Shown: positions 1 to 5,422 of the stretch, one piece after another
Numbering within the stretch: position 1 is the stretch's first letter
Layout of the letters: each line of letters opens with the position of its first letter
From: JBDSTW01 sp039914705
Lineage (GTDB): Bacteria; Pseudomonadota; Gammaproteobacteria; SURF-13
NCBI GenBank assembly: GCA_039914705.1
Contig: JBDSOT010000026.1
Coordinates: 1 to 6,619 of the forward strand
DNA: 6,619 bases
Reading direction: 5' to 3'
Made by a program: the position numbers and the translations under genes
Notes under the pieces: generated by a model
What the model saw: the letters and a program-made list of their open reading frames with translations, nothing else
Told to the model about the DNA's origin: nothing
Database searches by the model: none

Positions 1-431
1 GCGTGTTCACGATCATTGTCATTGCCCGCAATTTGCATATCGCGCAATAAAGGTTCAAGCCATGCGTCGAGTTCCGCAAAACTCTCTGGCACTTCGGCAA
101 TACGCAGACGTTTTGCGCGGCGCTGCACGAATAATTTCTTGAAGGCCAGCACGACATTATGCGAGACCGTGTTTGCCTGGGATTGCTCCAGTTCGGCCTC
201 GATACCGAACAGCTCAGCGATAAAATCTTCCACGTGCGGCGCGCAGGCGAGCAATAATTCGCTGATCTCCAGTGCGGTGAATGGCCGCTCGGCCGCGCGA
301 TATTGGATGAGTTGCGCGTGCAATGCCTCGTCTTGCGCACACAGGCGTTCCAGAAAGTTTTGATCGAGACGTTGCAGGCCTTCCACCTGAAACAGATCGG
401 GATAGCTAAAACCGGCTAACTGAACGGTCAT
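1..431 (-). CDS. N-terminal part of a large protein, possibly an FAD/pyridine nucleotide-disulfide oxidoreductase (partial)
   Basis: This open frame has 143 full codons and leaves the window at its 3' end, so the function must be judged from the N-terminus only. The ATG at 431-429 is the only plausible start, because the frame upstream meets TAA at 464-462 with no ATG, GTG or TTG in between. The protein begins MTVQLAGFSYPDLFQ and is rich in Leu, Ala and Glu. It looks mainly alpha-helical and soluble, with no signal peptide or membrane segment. Recognisable stretches are APHVEDFIAELFGIEAEL (residues 64-81) and FKKLFVQRRAKRLR (97-110). From memory these resemble the N-terminal extension of large (over 1000 residue) proteobacterial FAD-dependent oxidoreductases, but no nucleotide-binding or Fe-S motif lies inside the visible part. 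I see no strong Shine-Dalgarno sequence. It runs the same way as malQ but is 343 nt downstream, so it is probably a separate transcription unit. The coding call is firm and the product is tentative. Confidence 0.75.
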   Translation of the reverse strand, partial: MTVQLAGFSYPDLFQVEGLQRLDQNFLERLCAQDEALHAQLIQYRAAERPFTALEISELLLACAPHVEDFIAELFGIEAELEQSQANTVSHNVVLAFKKLFVQRRAKRLRIAEVPESFAELDAWLEPLLRDMQIAGNDNDREH

Positions 432-488
432 GATGTAGGTGCGGTGGGCATGGTTTTTATTTTAACCTAAAGCGAGGGGTTCAGACGG

Positions 489-503
489 CAGGATTTTTTC
501 CTG
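489..503. repeat. Short inverted repeat CAGGA-TTTTT-TCCTG upstream of the left-edge gene
   Basis: The two 5-nt arms are perfectly complementary across a 5-nt A/T loop. It lies about 60 nt upstream of the ATG at 431, in the probable leader or promoter zone of the left-edge gene. It is too short to be a strong hairpin and has no T-tract after it in the minus direction. It could be an operator half-site pair or chance. Confidence 0.3.
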
Positions 504-545
504 AGTGAAACAAATAAAGCAGTTGATATAACTTGCCTAGGATGA

Positions 546-558
546 GGCTTATTAAGCC
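546..558. repeat. Perfect 13-nt palindrome GGCTTATTAAGCC
   Basis: Six-base arms (GGCTTA and TAAGCC) flank a single central T. It directly abuts the C-rich left end of the dispersed hairpin repeat and is about 115 nt upstream of the left-edge gene start. The symmetric, A/T-centred form would suit a dimeric regulator, but it could also be the boundary of the repeat element. No function is shown by the sequence. Confidence 0.5.
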
Positions 559-574
559 CCCCTCACCCTAGCCC

Positions 575-638
575 CTCCCGCAAGGGGAGAGTGGATATTT
601 TGTTGCGGGACGAATGCGAGTTGTGCCATGAGGGCCGC
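575..638. repeat. Direct repeat copy 1 (64 nt) with GCAA-centred hairpin
   Basis: This copy aligns without gaps to 642-705 with 59 of 64 positions identical. The differences are at 592, 598, 607, 611 and 633. It starts with CTCCCGCAAGGGGAGAG, in which CTCCC (575-579) pairs with GGGAG (585-589) around GCAAG. The left flank, CCCCTCACCCTAG-like at 559-571, matches the usual left arm of a C/G-rich hairpin repeat dispersed through many proteobacterial genomes (general knowledge). Relative to copy 2 this copy lacks part of the stem, so its hairpin is weaker. Confidence 0.85.
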
Positions 639-660
639 CCTCTCCCGCAAGGGGAGAGGG
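638..660. repeat. Strong hairpin of repeat copy 2, possible transcript 3'-end structure
   Basis: CCCTCTCCC (638-646) and GGGAGAGGG (652-660) form a perfect 9-bp, mostly G/C stem with a 5-nt GCAAG loop (CTTGC on the minus strand). It lies about 115 nt past the malQ stop in the direction of malQ transcription. There is no U-tract after it on the minus strand, so it does not look like an intrinsic terminator. By analogy with REP-type elements it may protect the operon mRNA from 3' exonucleases, which is inference. Confidence 0.7.
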
Positions 661-705
661 GATACTTTGTTGCAGGATGAATGCGAGTTGTGCCATGAGT
701 GCCGC
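642..705. repeat. Direct repeat copy 2 (64 nt)
   Basis: This is the second copy of the unit at 575-638, offset by 67 nt and separated from it by 3 nt. It includes the hairpin core plus the shared tail that contains GAATGCGAGTTGTGCCATGAG. The CCCTCACCCTAG-type left arm seen before copy 1 is missing here, so the array looks like a partial tandem duplication of one inserted unit and not two independent insertions. Confidence 0.85.
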
Positions 706-774
706 GCTTATTTTGGCTTTCAGAACATCAGCATCTTTTTTGAGATAGTGTTATTTTGCGCAATCGCTTAGATG

Positions 775-2265
775 CTAACACCGCCCATAAAGTTGAGCGA
801 GACGACGCAGGCGCGCGGGCATGTCGAGCGGTAGTTGATCCCACGAAAAGCGCCATTGCCAGTTGCCAGTGGTGGTGCCGGGGATGTTCATACGATAGTC
901 GTTATCGAGTTCCAGAATGTCCTGCATGGGGACGATGGCCCATAATCCCACTGAGGCGTATGCACAACGGATCAACGGCCACAGCAGGGATTCGCCGGGC
1001 GCATCCAGATATTCGGTCAGGTAATTTTTTCGCTCTGCGGACAATTCGTTCAGCCAGCCGAGCGTGGTGTCGTTGTCGTGGGTGCCGGTGTAAACCACAG
1101 TATTAGGTTCGTGCTTGTACGGCACATAAGGATTTTCCGGGCTGCCGTCGAAGGCGAATTGGAGGATCATCATGCCGGGGAAATTAAATTGCCTGCGCAG
1201 CGCGGTGACCTCCGCCGTGATCATGCCTAAGTCTTCAGCGACCATCGGCAACTGGCCGAAACTATCCTGCAACGCCTGGAACATGGCCACGCCCGGTGCC
1301 TTTACCCAACGTCCTTCACGAGCCGTGGCGCTGCCGGCGGGAATTTCCCAATAAGATTCGAAGCCGCGAAAGTGGTCGATGCGAATTATATCGGCCAGTT
1401 GCAGTTGCATTTTCATACGTTCGATCCAGTAGCGAAAGCCGTCCGTCTGTATACTCTTCCAGCAATACTGCGGATGACCCCAAAGCTGGCCATCAGGTGA
1501 GAAGTAATCGGGCGGAACACCGCTTACCAGCAGGGATTTACCCTCGGCATCGAGTTCAAAATATTTTCGATTGGCCCATACGTCGGCGCTATCGTGTGCC
1601 ACGAAGATCGGCATGTCGCCGAAGATCAGAATGCCGTGATCGTTGGCGTACTTTTTTAATGCGAGCCACTGATGAAAGAAAATGAACTGCTCGAAATAAA
1701 CCTGCGCGATAGAATCTTGCAGCCGTATCCGCGCATGCTCCAATGCCCGTGGTTGCCGGTCACGCACAGCAGCAGGCCAGCTTATCCATGGACTGTAATG
1801 CTGTTCCTTGCGCAAGGCCTGATACAAGGCGTAGTCATACAGCCAGTACGACTGTTCCTCAATAAACGCCGCCAGGGCATTCTTGTCGGCCGCTGTGGCG
1901 ATCTGCGCGAATCTCGCGTGGGCATTTATCAGCATGGCGCGGCGAAATGCATAACTGTCACTGGCGCGCAGGGCGGCCAAATCTTTATCAACGTCAACAG
2001 CAAGCCAGCCTTGCTGGGCGAGCAGTTCCAGGCTGATTAACAAGGGATTGCCGGCGCTTGCCGACAGACAGTTATACGGCGAATCATCATCGTGCGGCGG
2101 GCTGAGCGGCAGGATTTCCCACACGCTTATGCCGCTTGCCACCAGGAACTCCACGAAGCGGTAAGCCTCCGGCCCCAAGTCGCCATTGCCCAGTACATTA
2201 GGTAATGAGGTGGGATGCAATAGGATCCCGGCGCGCCGCTGTTTGAGTACGCTGGTGGCAGTCAT
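775..2265 (-). CDS. malQ: 4-alpha-glucanotransferase (amylomaltase, GH77)
   Basis: MalQ is a cytoplasmic disproportionating enzyme that transfers segments of alpha-1,4-glucan from one maltodextrin to another and releases glucose. At 496 residues it has the size of the compact (Thermus-like) amylomaltases and lacks the longer N-terminal extension of E. coli MalQ. The GH77 signatures are clear: AGILLHPTSLP at 12-22, the nucleophile Asp297 in RIDHFRGF, the acid/base Glu344 in AEDLG, and the third carboxylate Asp397 in GTHDND. The C-terminal NIPGTTTGNWQWR (460-472) is also typical. All catalytic residues are present, so it should be active. The ATG lies 9 nt after the GH57 stop with no strong Shine-Dalgarno sequence, which suggests translation linked to the upstream gene. 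It is the last gene of the glgC operon. Placement next to glgC and the GH57 enzyme points to remodelling of glycogen-derived or growing glucan chains. Family assignment is very secure. Confidence 0.97.
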   Translation of the reverse strand: MTATSVLKQRRAGILLHPTSLPNVLGNGDLGPEAYRFVEFLVASGISVWEILPLSPPHDDDSPYNCLSASAGNPLLISLELLAQQGWLAVDVDKDLAALRASDSYAFRRAMLINAHARFAQIATAADKNALAAFIEEQSYWLYDYALYQALRKEQHYSPWISWPAAVRDRQPRALEHARIRLQDSIAQVYFEQFIFFHQWLALKKYANDHGILIFGDMPIFVAHDSADVWANRKYFELDAEGKSLLVSGVPPDYFSPDGQLWGHPQYCWKSIQTDGFRYWIERMKMQLQLADIIRIDHFRGFESYWEIPAGSATAREGRWVKAPGVAMFQALQDSFGQLPMVAEDLGMITAEVTALRRQFNFPGMMILQFAFDGSPENPYVPYKHEPNTVVYTGTHDNDTTLGWLNELSAERKNYLTEYLDAPGESLLWPLIRCAYASVGLWAIVPMQDILELDNDYRMNIPGTTTGNWQWRFSWDQLPLDMPARLRRLAQLYGRC

Positions 2266-2274
2266 AAAGGATGG

Positions 2275-3999
2275 TTACGCGTGATGTTGAGCGGGCCGCA
2301 TGGTGCCGGTGTGTGTGCCTGGGTCATCGCTGCCGTGACTCATCACCTGCGACAGATAGTCCGGCGCAGGCTGACCGATTAAACGGTAGAGATTGGACAG
2401 ATGCAGGCGAAACAACTTTTCGAAGTCGCTGACAATGTCCGTGGGATTGTAATCGCCGAACCACCAGAACCAGTCCGAGCCTTCGCACACGGCCAGTTGC
2501 TCAGTGGCGGCGCGCAACTCGTCGGCTTGCAGCCGGCCCGAATCCACCACCGCGTCGAACGCGTGCTTGGCATCGCACAGCATATCCCAGCCATGATTCT
2601 TCGCCGCATCGCCGACCCAGGTGGAGAAGGTACCGTATACCCAGCTTCCCGCGACCATTTGTTCCAACTCAGCCGGTGGACGGCGAGTCTGAGTTGTCGC
2701 AAGGTAATCGCTGAAGGTGGTAAGTTTCAGGCCGTTGTGGCTGCTGAGTCTTTGATACAGCGCAGTCAGAAAATGATAGGCATTATCCGGGTAATATTCC
2801 CAGGCGTTTTCGCCGTCGAGAATAATGGAAACCACATGGTTTTCCTTGTCCGCGCACGTAGCGGCAATGTTCTCCAGATGATGCACAAGATTATTGACGG
2901 CGTCATCGCTATGCCAGCTTGAGTAGGTAAAACCGATCAAGTCGGACAAGCCGTCATCGCGAAAAAAACATTCGATATTGGTATTCTTAACGGTATAAGG
3001 TTGATGCAGCCATTGTGTGTGCGCCAGATTGTCTATATGGCCCGATTTCATCAGGCTGTTGTGCAGTACCTTCTCGCCGCTGGCGGCCCAGCGAAAACCA
3101 CTTTCACCGAGTAATTTCAGTGCATCGGCGCTGACGCCGCCCTCCGAGGGCCAGCAACCTTGCGGCTCCACACCAAAATAGTGTTGAAACATTTTGCGGC
3201 CTTCAGTCACATGCCAGCGTGCGCGTTCCTCACCGCCGGGATAGCAGGGGAGCAACGGCAGGTCTGCATATGGCATGGCATCGTGCGCGCAATCCAGGCT
3301 GATCAACAGCGGCATAATAGGATGCGCAGATGGCGTCATCGACAACTCGACCTGTCCGGCGTCGCTGAGGGCACGGTAGCGTTTGATTACCGAACTCACC
3401 AGTTCGCCGATGACCTCGACCAGCAAGCGCCGGTCAGCATGATTAAATCCCTGACCCTTTTCGATTAGCTGCTGGATGCGCAAATCCTGCATACGCACCG
3501 TCTCGCCCATCCATGCCAAGTGATACCAGACCAGGATATCGTCCAGAAATTGCCCGCTCAGATAAACTATGGTCTCTGCATCCCTGAGGAATCTTGTGGC
3601 GAGTCCGGCGAGGCGCCCGTAGACCGGAAAACGATTAATAAGACGTTCTTTGTTTGCGCGCAGACAGGCACGAATCAGGGCGGTGTATTCCTGCGTATTC
3701 AGTGATTGCGGTATATTGGCGAGTGCCGCCAGTAAGGGGTCACGTAATACTTGCTGACCCTTCAAAAAGCCTTCAATCTGCTGGGCATAATCGACGAGTT
3801 GCTCGAGCATAACGGGCGAAAAATTAACTACCGCGCGCGCCTCGGGAATGGCCTCCATGATAGCGGCCATATCGACATAGTCCTTGATCGCGTGGAGGTA
3901 GGTCCACGGAAGGGCGTACTCGCCCGTTATCAGATCACGGTATTGTGGCTGGTGCATGTGCCAGCACAGCACAACGTTGAGGCGCGCCTTATCGGACAT
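2275..3999 (-). CDS. GH57 family glycoside hydrolase, alpha-amylase type
   Basis: This 574-residue protein belongs to glycoside hydrolase family 57, retaining enzymes acting on alpha-glucans. The five conserved regions can be read: WHMHQP (13-18); SAHPIMPLL (224-232); GCWPSEGG (281-288) with the presumed nucleophile Glu286; ILDGENAW (393-400) with the presumed acid/base Asp395; and WFWWFGDYN (510-518). The GxWPSEG and LDGENAWEYY forms are those of the alpha-amylase-like branch (COG1449 type), not the GH57 branching-enzyme branch. There is no signal peptide, so it acts in the cytoplasm. The last 20 or so residues, rich in His, Gly and Asp, follow the end of the catalytic fold and look disordered. 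Its ATG overlaps the end of glgC by 11 nt with no good Shine-Dalgarno sequence, indicating translational coupling. The likely role is hydrolysis or transglycosylation of alpha-1,4-glucan during glycogen turnover. Exact specificity (amylase or 4-alpha-glucanotransferase) cannot be read from the sequence. Confidence 0.95.
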   Translation of the reverse strand: MSDKARLNVVLCWHMHQPQYRDLITGEYALPWTYLHAIKDYVDMAAIMEAIPEARAVVNFSPVMLEQLVDYAQQIEGFLKGQQVLRDPLLAALANIPQSLNTQEYTALIRACLRANKERLINRFPVYGRLAGLATRFLRDAETIVYLSGQFLDDILVWYHLAWMGETVRMQDLRIQQLIEKGQGFNHADRRLLVEVIGELVSSVIKRYRALSDAGQVELSMTPSAHPIMPLLISLDCAHDAMPYADLPLLPCYPGGEERARWHVTEGRKMFQHYFGVEPQGCWPSEGGVSADALKLLGESGFRWAASGEKVLHNSLMKSGHIDNLAHTQWLHQPYTVKNTNIECFFRDDGLSDLIGFTYSSWHSDDAVNNLVHHLENIAATCADKENHVVSIILDGENAWEYYPDNAYHFLTALYQRLSSHNGLKLTTFSDYLATTQTRRPPAELEQMVAGSWVYGTFSTWVGDAAKNHGWDMLCDAKHAFDAVVDSGRLQADELRAATEQLAVCEGSDWFWWFGDYNPTDIVSDFEKLFRLHLSNLYRLIGQPAPDYLSQVMSHGSDDPGTHTGTMRPAQHHA

Positions 4000-5260
4000 G
4001 GTGCATCGTCTGGCCGAGCATTTCCGGCGTCACCAGCACCACGCCGCCCGGGGTAACATGAAAGCGCCGGGCATCTTCAATCAGGTCTTCACCTATGACG
4101 GTGCCTTCCGGAAGAATGCAGCCCTTGTCGATCACAGCCTTGGTTAACCGGCAATGACGGTTGATCACGACATCGGGCAGCACGACCGAATCAATGATAG
4201 ACGCATACGAGTGCACGGCGACATTGGAAAACAACAGCGAGTGGCACACATAGCCGCCGGAGATAATGCAGCCACCCGACACCATGGAGTCCACCGCCAT
4301 GCCGCGCCGGTCATCATCGTTGAAAATGAATTTCGCGGGCGGTAGTTGCGCCTGGTAGGTCCAGATCGGCCAGTCTTGATCGTAAATATCCAGCTCCGGT
4401 GTCACGCCGATCAGCTCCAGGTTGGCCTGCCAATAAGCGTCCACTGTCCCCACGTCGCGCCAGTACGCGGATTTATCGCTCTGTTCCTGATGAAACGGAT
4501 ACGCGCAAATATGGTATTTATCGATGATCTTGGGGATGATGTCCTTGCCGAAGTCGTGGGTGGATTTCGGCATGCCGGCATCTCTAATAAGTTGCTCGTA
4601 GAGAAACAGGGCATTGAATACGTAGATGCCCATGGAGGCCAGCGCCAGATCATCATGTCCCGGCATAGACTCGGGCTGCTCCGGCTTTTCGGCAAAGCCG
4701 ATCACCCGACCGTCGGCAGACACCTTCATCACGCCGAAGCCCTTGGCCTGTTCCAGCGGCACTTCGATACAGCCCACCGTCATATCTGCCTGACTTTCGG
4801 CATGCGCGGTGATCAGGGTGCCGTAGTCCATTTTGTAGATATGGTCGCCGGCAAGGATAAGGATATATTTCGGTTTGTGCCCGCGAATAATGTCCAGGTT
4901 TTGATAAATGGCATCCGCGGTGCCGGCGTACCACGATGTTTCGATGCGTTGTTGGGCGGGCAGTAATTCCACAAACTCGCCGAATTCGCCGCGCAAAAAC
5001 CCCCAGCCACGCTGGATGTGCCCGATTAGCGAGTGCGCCTTATACTGCGTGAGGACGCCGATGCGGCGGATGCCTGAGTTGATACAGTTGGATAAGGGGA
5101 AGTCGATGATCCTGAACTTGCCGCCGAACGGCACCGCCGGTTTAGTGCGCCACAAGGTAAGTTGTTCCAGCCGTGACCCTCGCCCACCAGCCAGTATGAG
5201 CGCTAAGGTCGAGTGCGTGCGAGGCTTAATGAGGCGTTGCTTGAGACCGGCGGACTGCAT
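3989..5260 (-). CDS. glgC: Glucose-1-phosphate adenylyltransferase (ADP-glucose pyrophosphorylase)
   Basis: GlgC makes ADP-glucose and pyrophosphate from ATP and glucose-1-phosphate, the committed and normally allosterically controlled step of bacterial glycogen synthesis. Its 423 residues compare with 431 in E. coli. The N-terminal nucleotidyltransferase domain has LILAGGRGSRL (21-31), KPAVPFGGKFRIIDFPLSNC (40-59), the catalytic Asp139 in AGDHIY (E. coli Asp142) and the glucose-1-phosphate-binding Lys192 in FAEKP (E. coli Lys195). YWRDVGT and the C-terminal left-handed beta-helix segment, including VSGGCIISGG and EDARRF, follow. The start is supported by an AAGGA ribosome site 6 nt upstream and by an in-frame TAA at 5281-5279. 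It is the first gene of the operon, with the GH57 gene overlapping its end and glgB divergent. Oddly, several E. coli fructose-1,6-bisphosphate-site residues are changed: Lys39 to Trp37, His46 to Pro44, Arg419 to Pro412 and Arg423 to Gly416. The activator may therefore differ. Family assignment is very secure. Confidence 0.98.
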   Translation of the reverse strand: MQSAGLKQRLIKPRTHSTLALILAGGRGSRLEQLTLWRTKPAVPFGGKFRIIDFPLSNCINSGIRRIGVLTQYKAHSLIGHIQRGWGFLRGEFGEFVELLPAQQRIETSWYAGTADAIYQNLDIIRGHKPKYILILAGDHIYKMDYGTLITAHAESQADMTVGCIEVPLEQAKGFGVMKVSADGRVIGFAEKPEQPESMPGHDDLALASMGIYVFNALFLYEQLIRDAGMPKSTHDFGKDIIPKIIDKYHICAYPFHQEQSDKSAYWRDVGTVDAYWQANLELIGVTPELDIYDQDWPIWTYQAQLPPAKFIFNDDDRRGMAVDSMVSGGCIISGGYVCHSLLFSNVAVHSYASIIDSVVLPDVVINRHCRLTKAVIDKGCILPEGTVIGEDLIEDARRFHVTPGGVVLVTPEMLGQTMHHVR

Positions 5261-5266
5261 TGGATA

Positions 5267-5271
5267 TCCTT
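5267..5271 (-). promoter_or_regulatory. Ribosome binding site of glgC (AAGGA)
   Basis: AAGGA on the minus strand lies 6 nt before the ATG at 5260. It is the clearest Shine-Dalgarno sequence in the window and fixes the glgC start. The downstream genes of the operon lack a comparable site, in keeping with translational coupling. Confidence 0.75.
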
Positions 5272-5342
5272 GTCGTAATTAGTTTTCTGGCGCAGAGTCT
5301 GGATTGATAGATGCCGTTTCCATAGGCTGAGTTTATGCTAAC

Positions 5343-5369
5343 CTGACCGTCCTGGTGGGCTGGTATTAT
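5343..5369 (+). promoter_or_regulatory. Candidate sigma-70 promoter for glgB (extended -10)
   Basis: TATTAT (5364-5369) matches five of six bases of TATAAT and is preceded by TGG, giving the TGn extended -10. A weak -35, CTGACC (5343-5348, four of six), lies 15 nt upstream. The predicted start of transcription is near 5376, about 47 nt before the glgB ATG. Extended -10 promoters tolerate poor -35 boxes and short spacing, so it is plausible but unproven. Confidence 0.45.
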
Positions 5370-5392
5370 GCCACACAATCTCTGCGGCTCAG
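5365..5392 (-). promoter_or_regulatory. Candidate sigma-70 promoter for the glgC-GH57-malQ operon (extended -10)
   Basis: On the minus strand CATAAT (5370-5365) matches five of six bases of TATAAT and follows TGG, again a TGn extended -10. A poor -35, CTGAGC (5392-5387, three of six), is 16 nt upstream. Transcription would start near 5358, leaving a leader of about 98 nt. This -10 shares five base pairs with the opposing glgB -10, so the two promoters would compete for RNA polymerase. Confidence 0.45.
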
Positions 5393-5422
5393 TCGCCACC
5401 CGATAAATTACCCAGATTATTT

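Larger units (their letters stand above)
432..774. other. Intergenic spacer between malQ and the left-edge gene, filled largely by repeats
   Basis: No credible gene lies in these 343 nt. The spacer contains, from left to right, a short CAGGA-T5-TCCTG inverted repeat (489-503), a perfect 13-nt palindrome (546-558), and two 64-nt direct repeats with hairpins (575-638 and 642-705). After the malQ stop, reading leftwards, there is no GC-rich hairpin followed by a T-run, so no canonical intrinsic terminator is visible. The 638-660 hairpin may instead act as a 3'-end stabiliser. I could not find a convincing sigma-70 promoter for the left-edge gene. Confidence 0.7.
5261..5422. promoter_or_regulatory. 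Divergent glgC-glgB control region
   Basis: These 162 nt separate the two divergent start codons and must hold the promoters of both glgB and the glgC operon. The main visible structure is the near-palindrome TGGTATTATGCCA at 5361-5373, which offers an extended -10 in both directions. The predicted untranslated leaders are about 98 nt for glgC and about 47 nt for glgB. I see no intrinsic terminator or recognisable riboswitch, and no certain operator. Confidence 0.7.

Noticed and set aside
575..705. The two direct repeats as a minimal CRISPR array
   Set aside because: The units are 64 nt with only 3 nt between them, there are no unique spacers, and no cas genes are nearby.
628..771. A 47-codon plus-strand ORF across repeat copy 2, with a Cys-x2-Cys-x2-Cys stretch
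   Set aside because: It lies mostly on the repeat and has no ribosome site. The differences between the two repeat copies in this frame change amino acids as often as not, so nothing suggests protein selection.
730..776. Inverted repeat AGCATC (730-735) / GATGCT (771-776) at the malQ stop, considered as a terminator
   Set aside because: The arms are only 6 bp with a 35-nt loop, and there is no U-tract in the right place, so it does not resemble an intrinsic terminator.
2401..2922. Long plus-strand open frame opposite the GH57 gene (173 codons), and similar frames opposite glgC and malQ
   Set aside because: They are antisense to genes with intact catalytic motifs, show no recognisable domain, and fit the usual open antisense frames produced by codon bias.
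5291..5386. 7-bp inverted repeat CGCAGAG (5291-5297) / CTCTGCG (5380-5386) flanking the glgC leader
   Set aside because: A 7-bp match within a 160-nt spacer is expected about by chance, and its centre does not coincide with the promoter palindrome.
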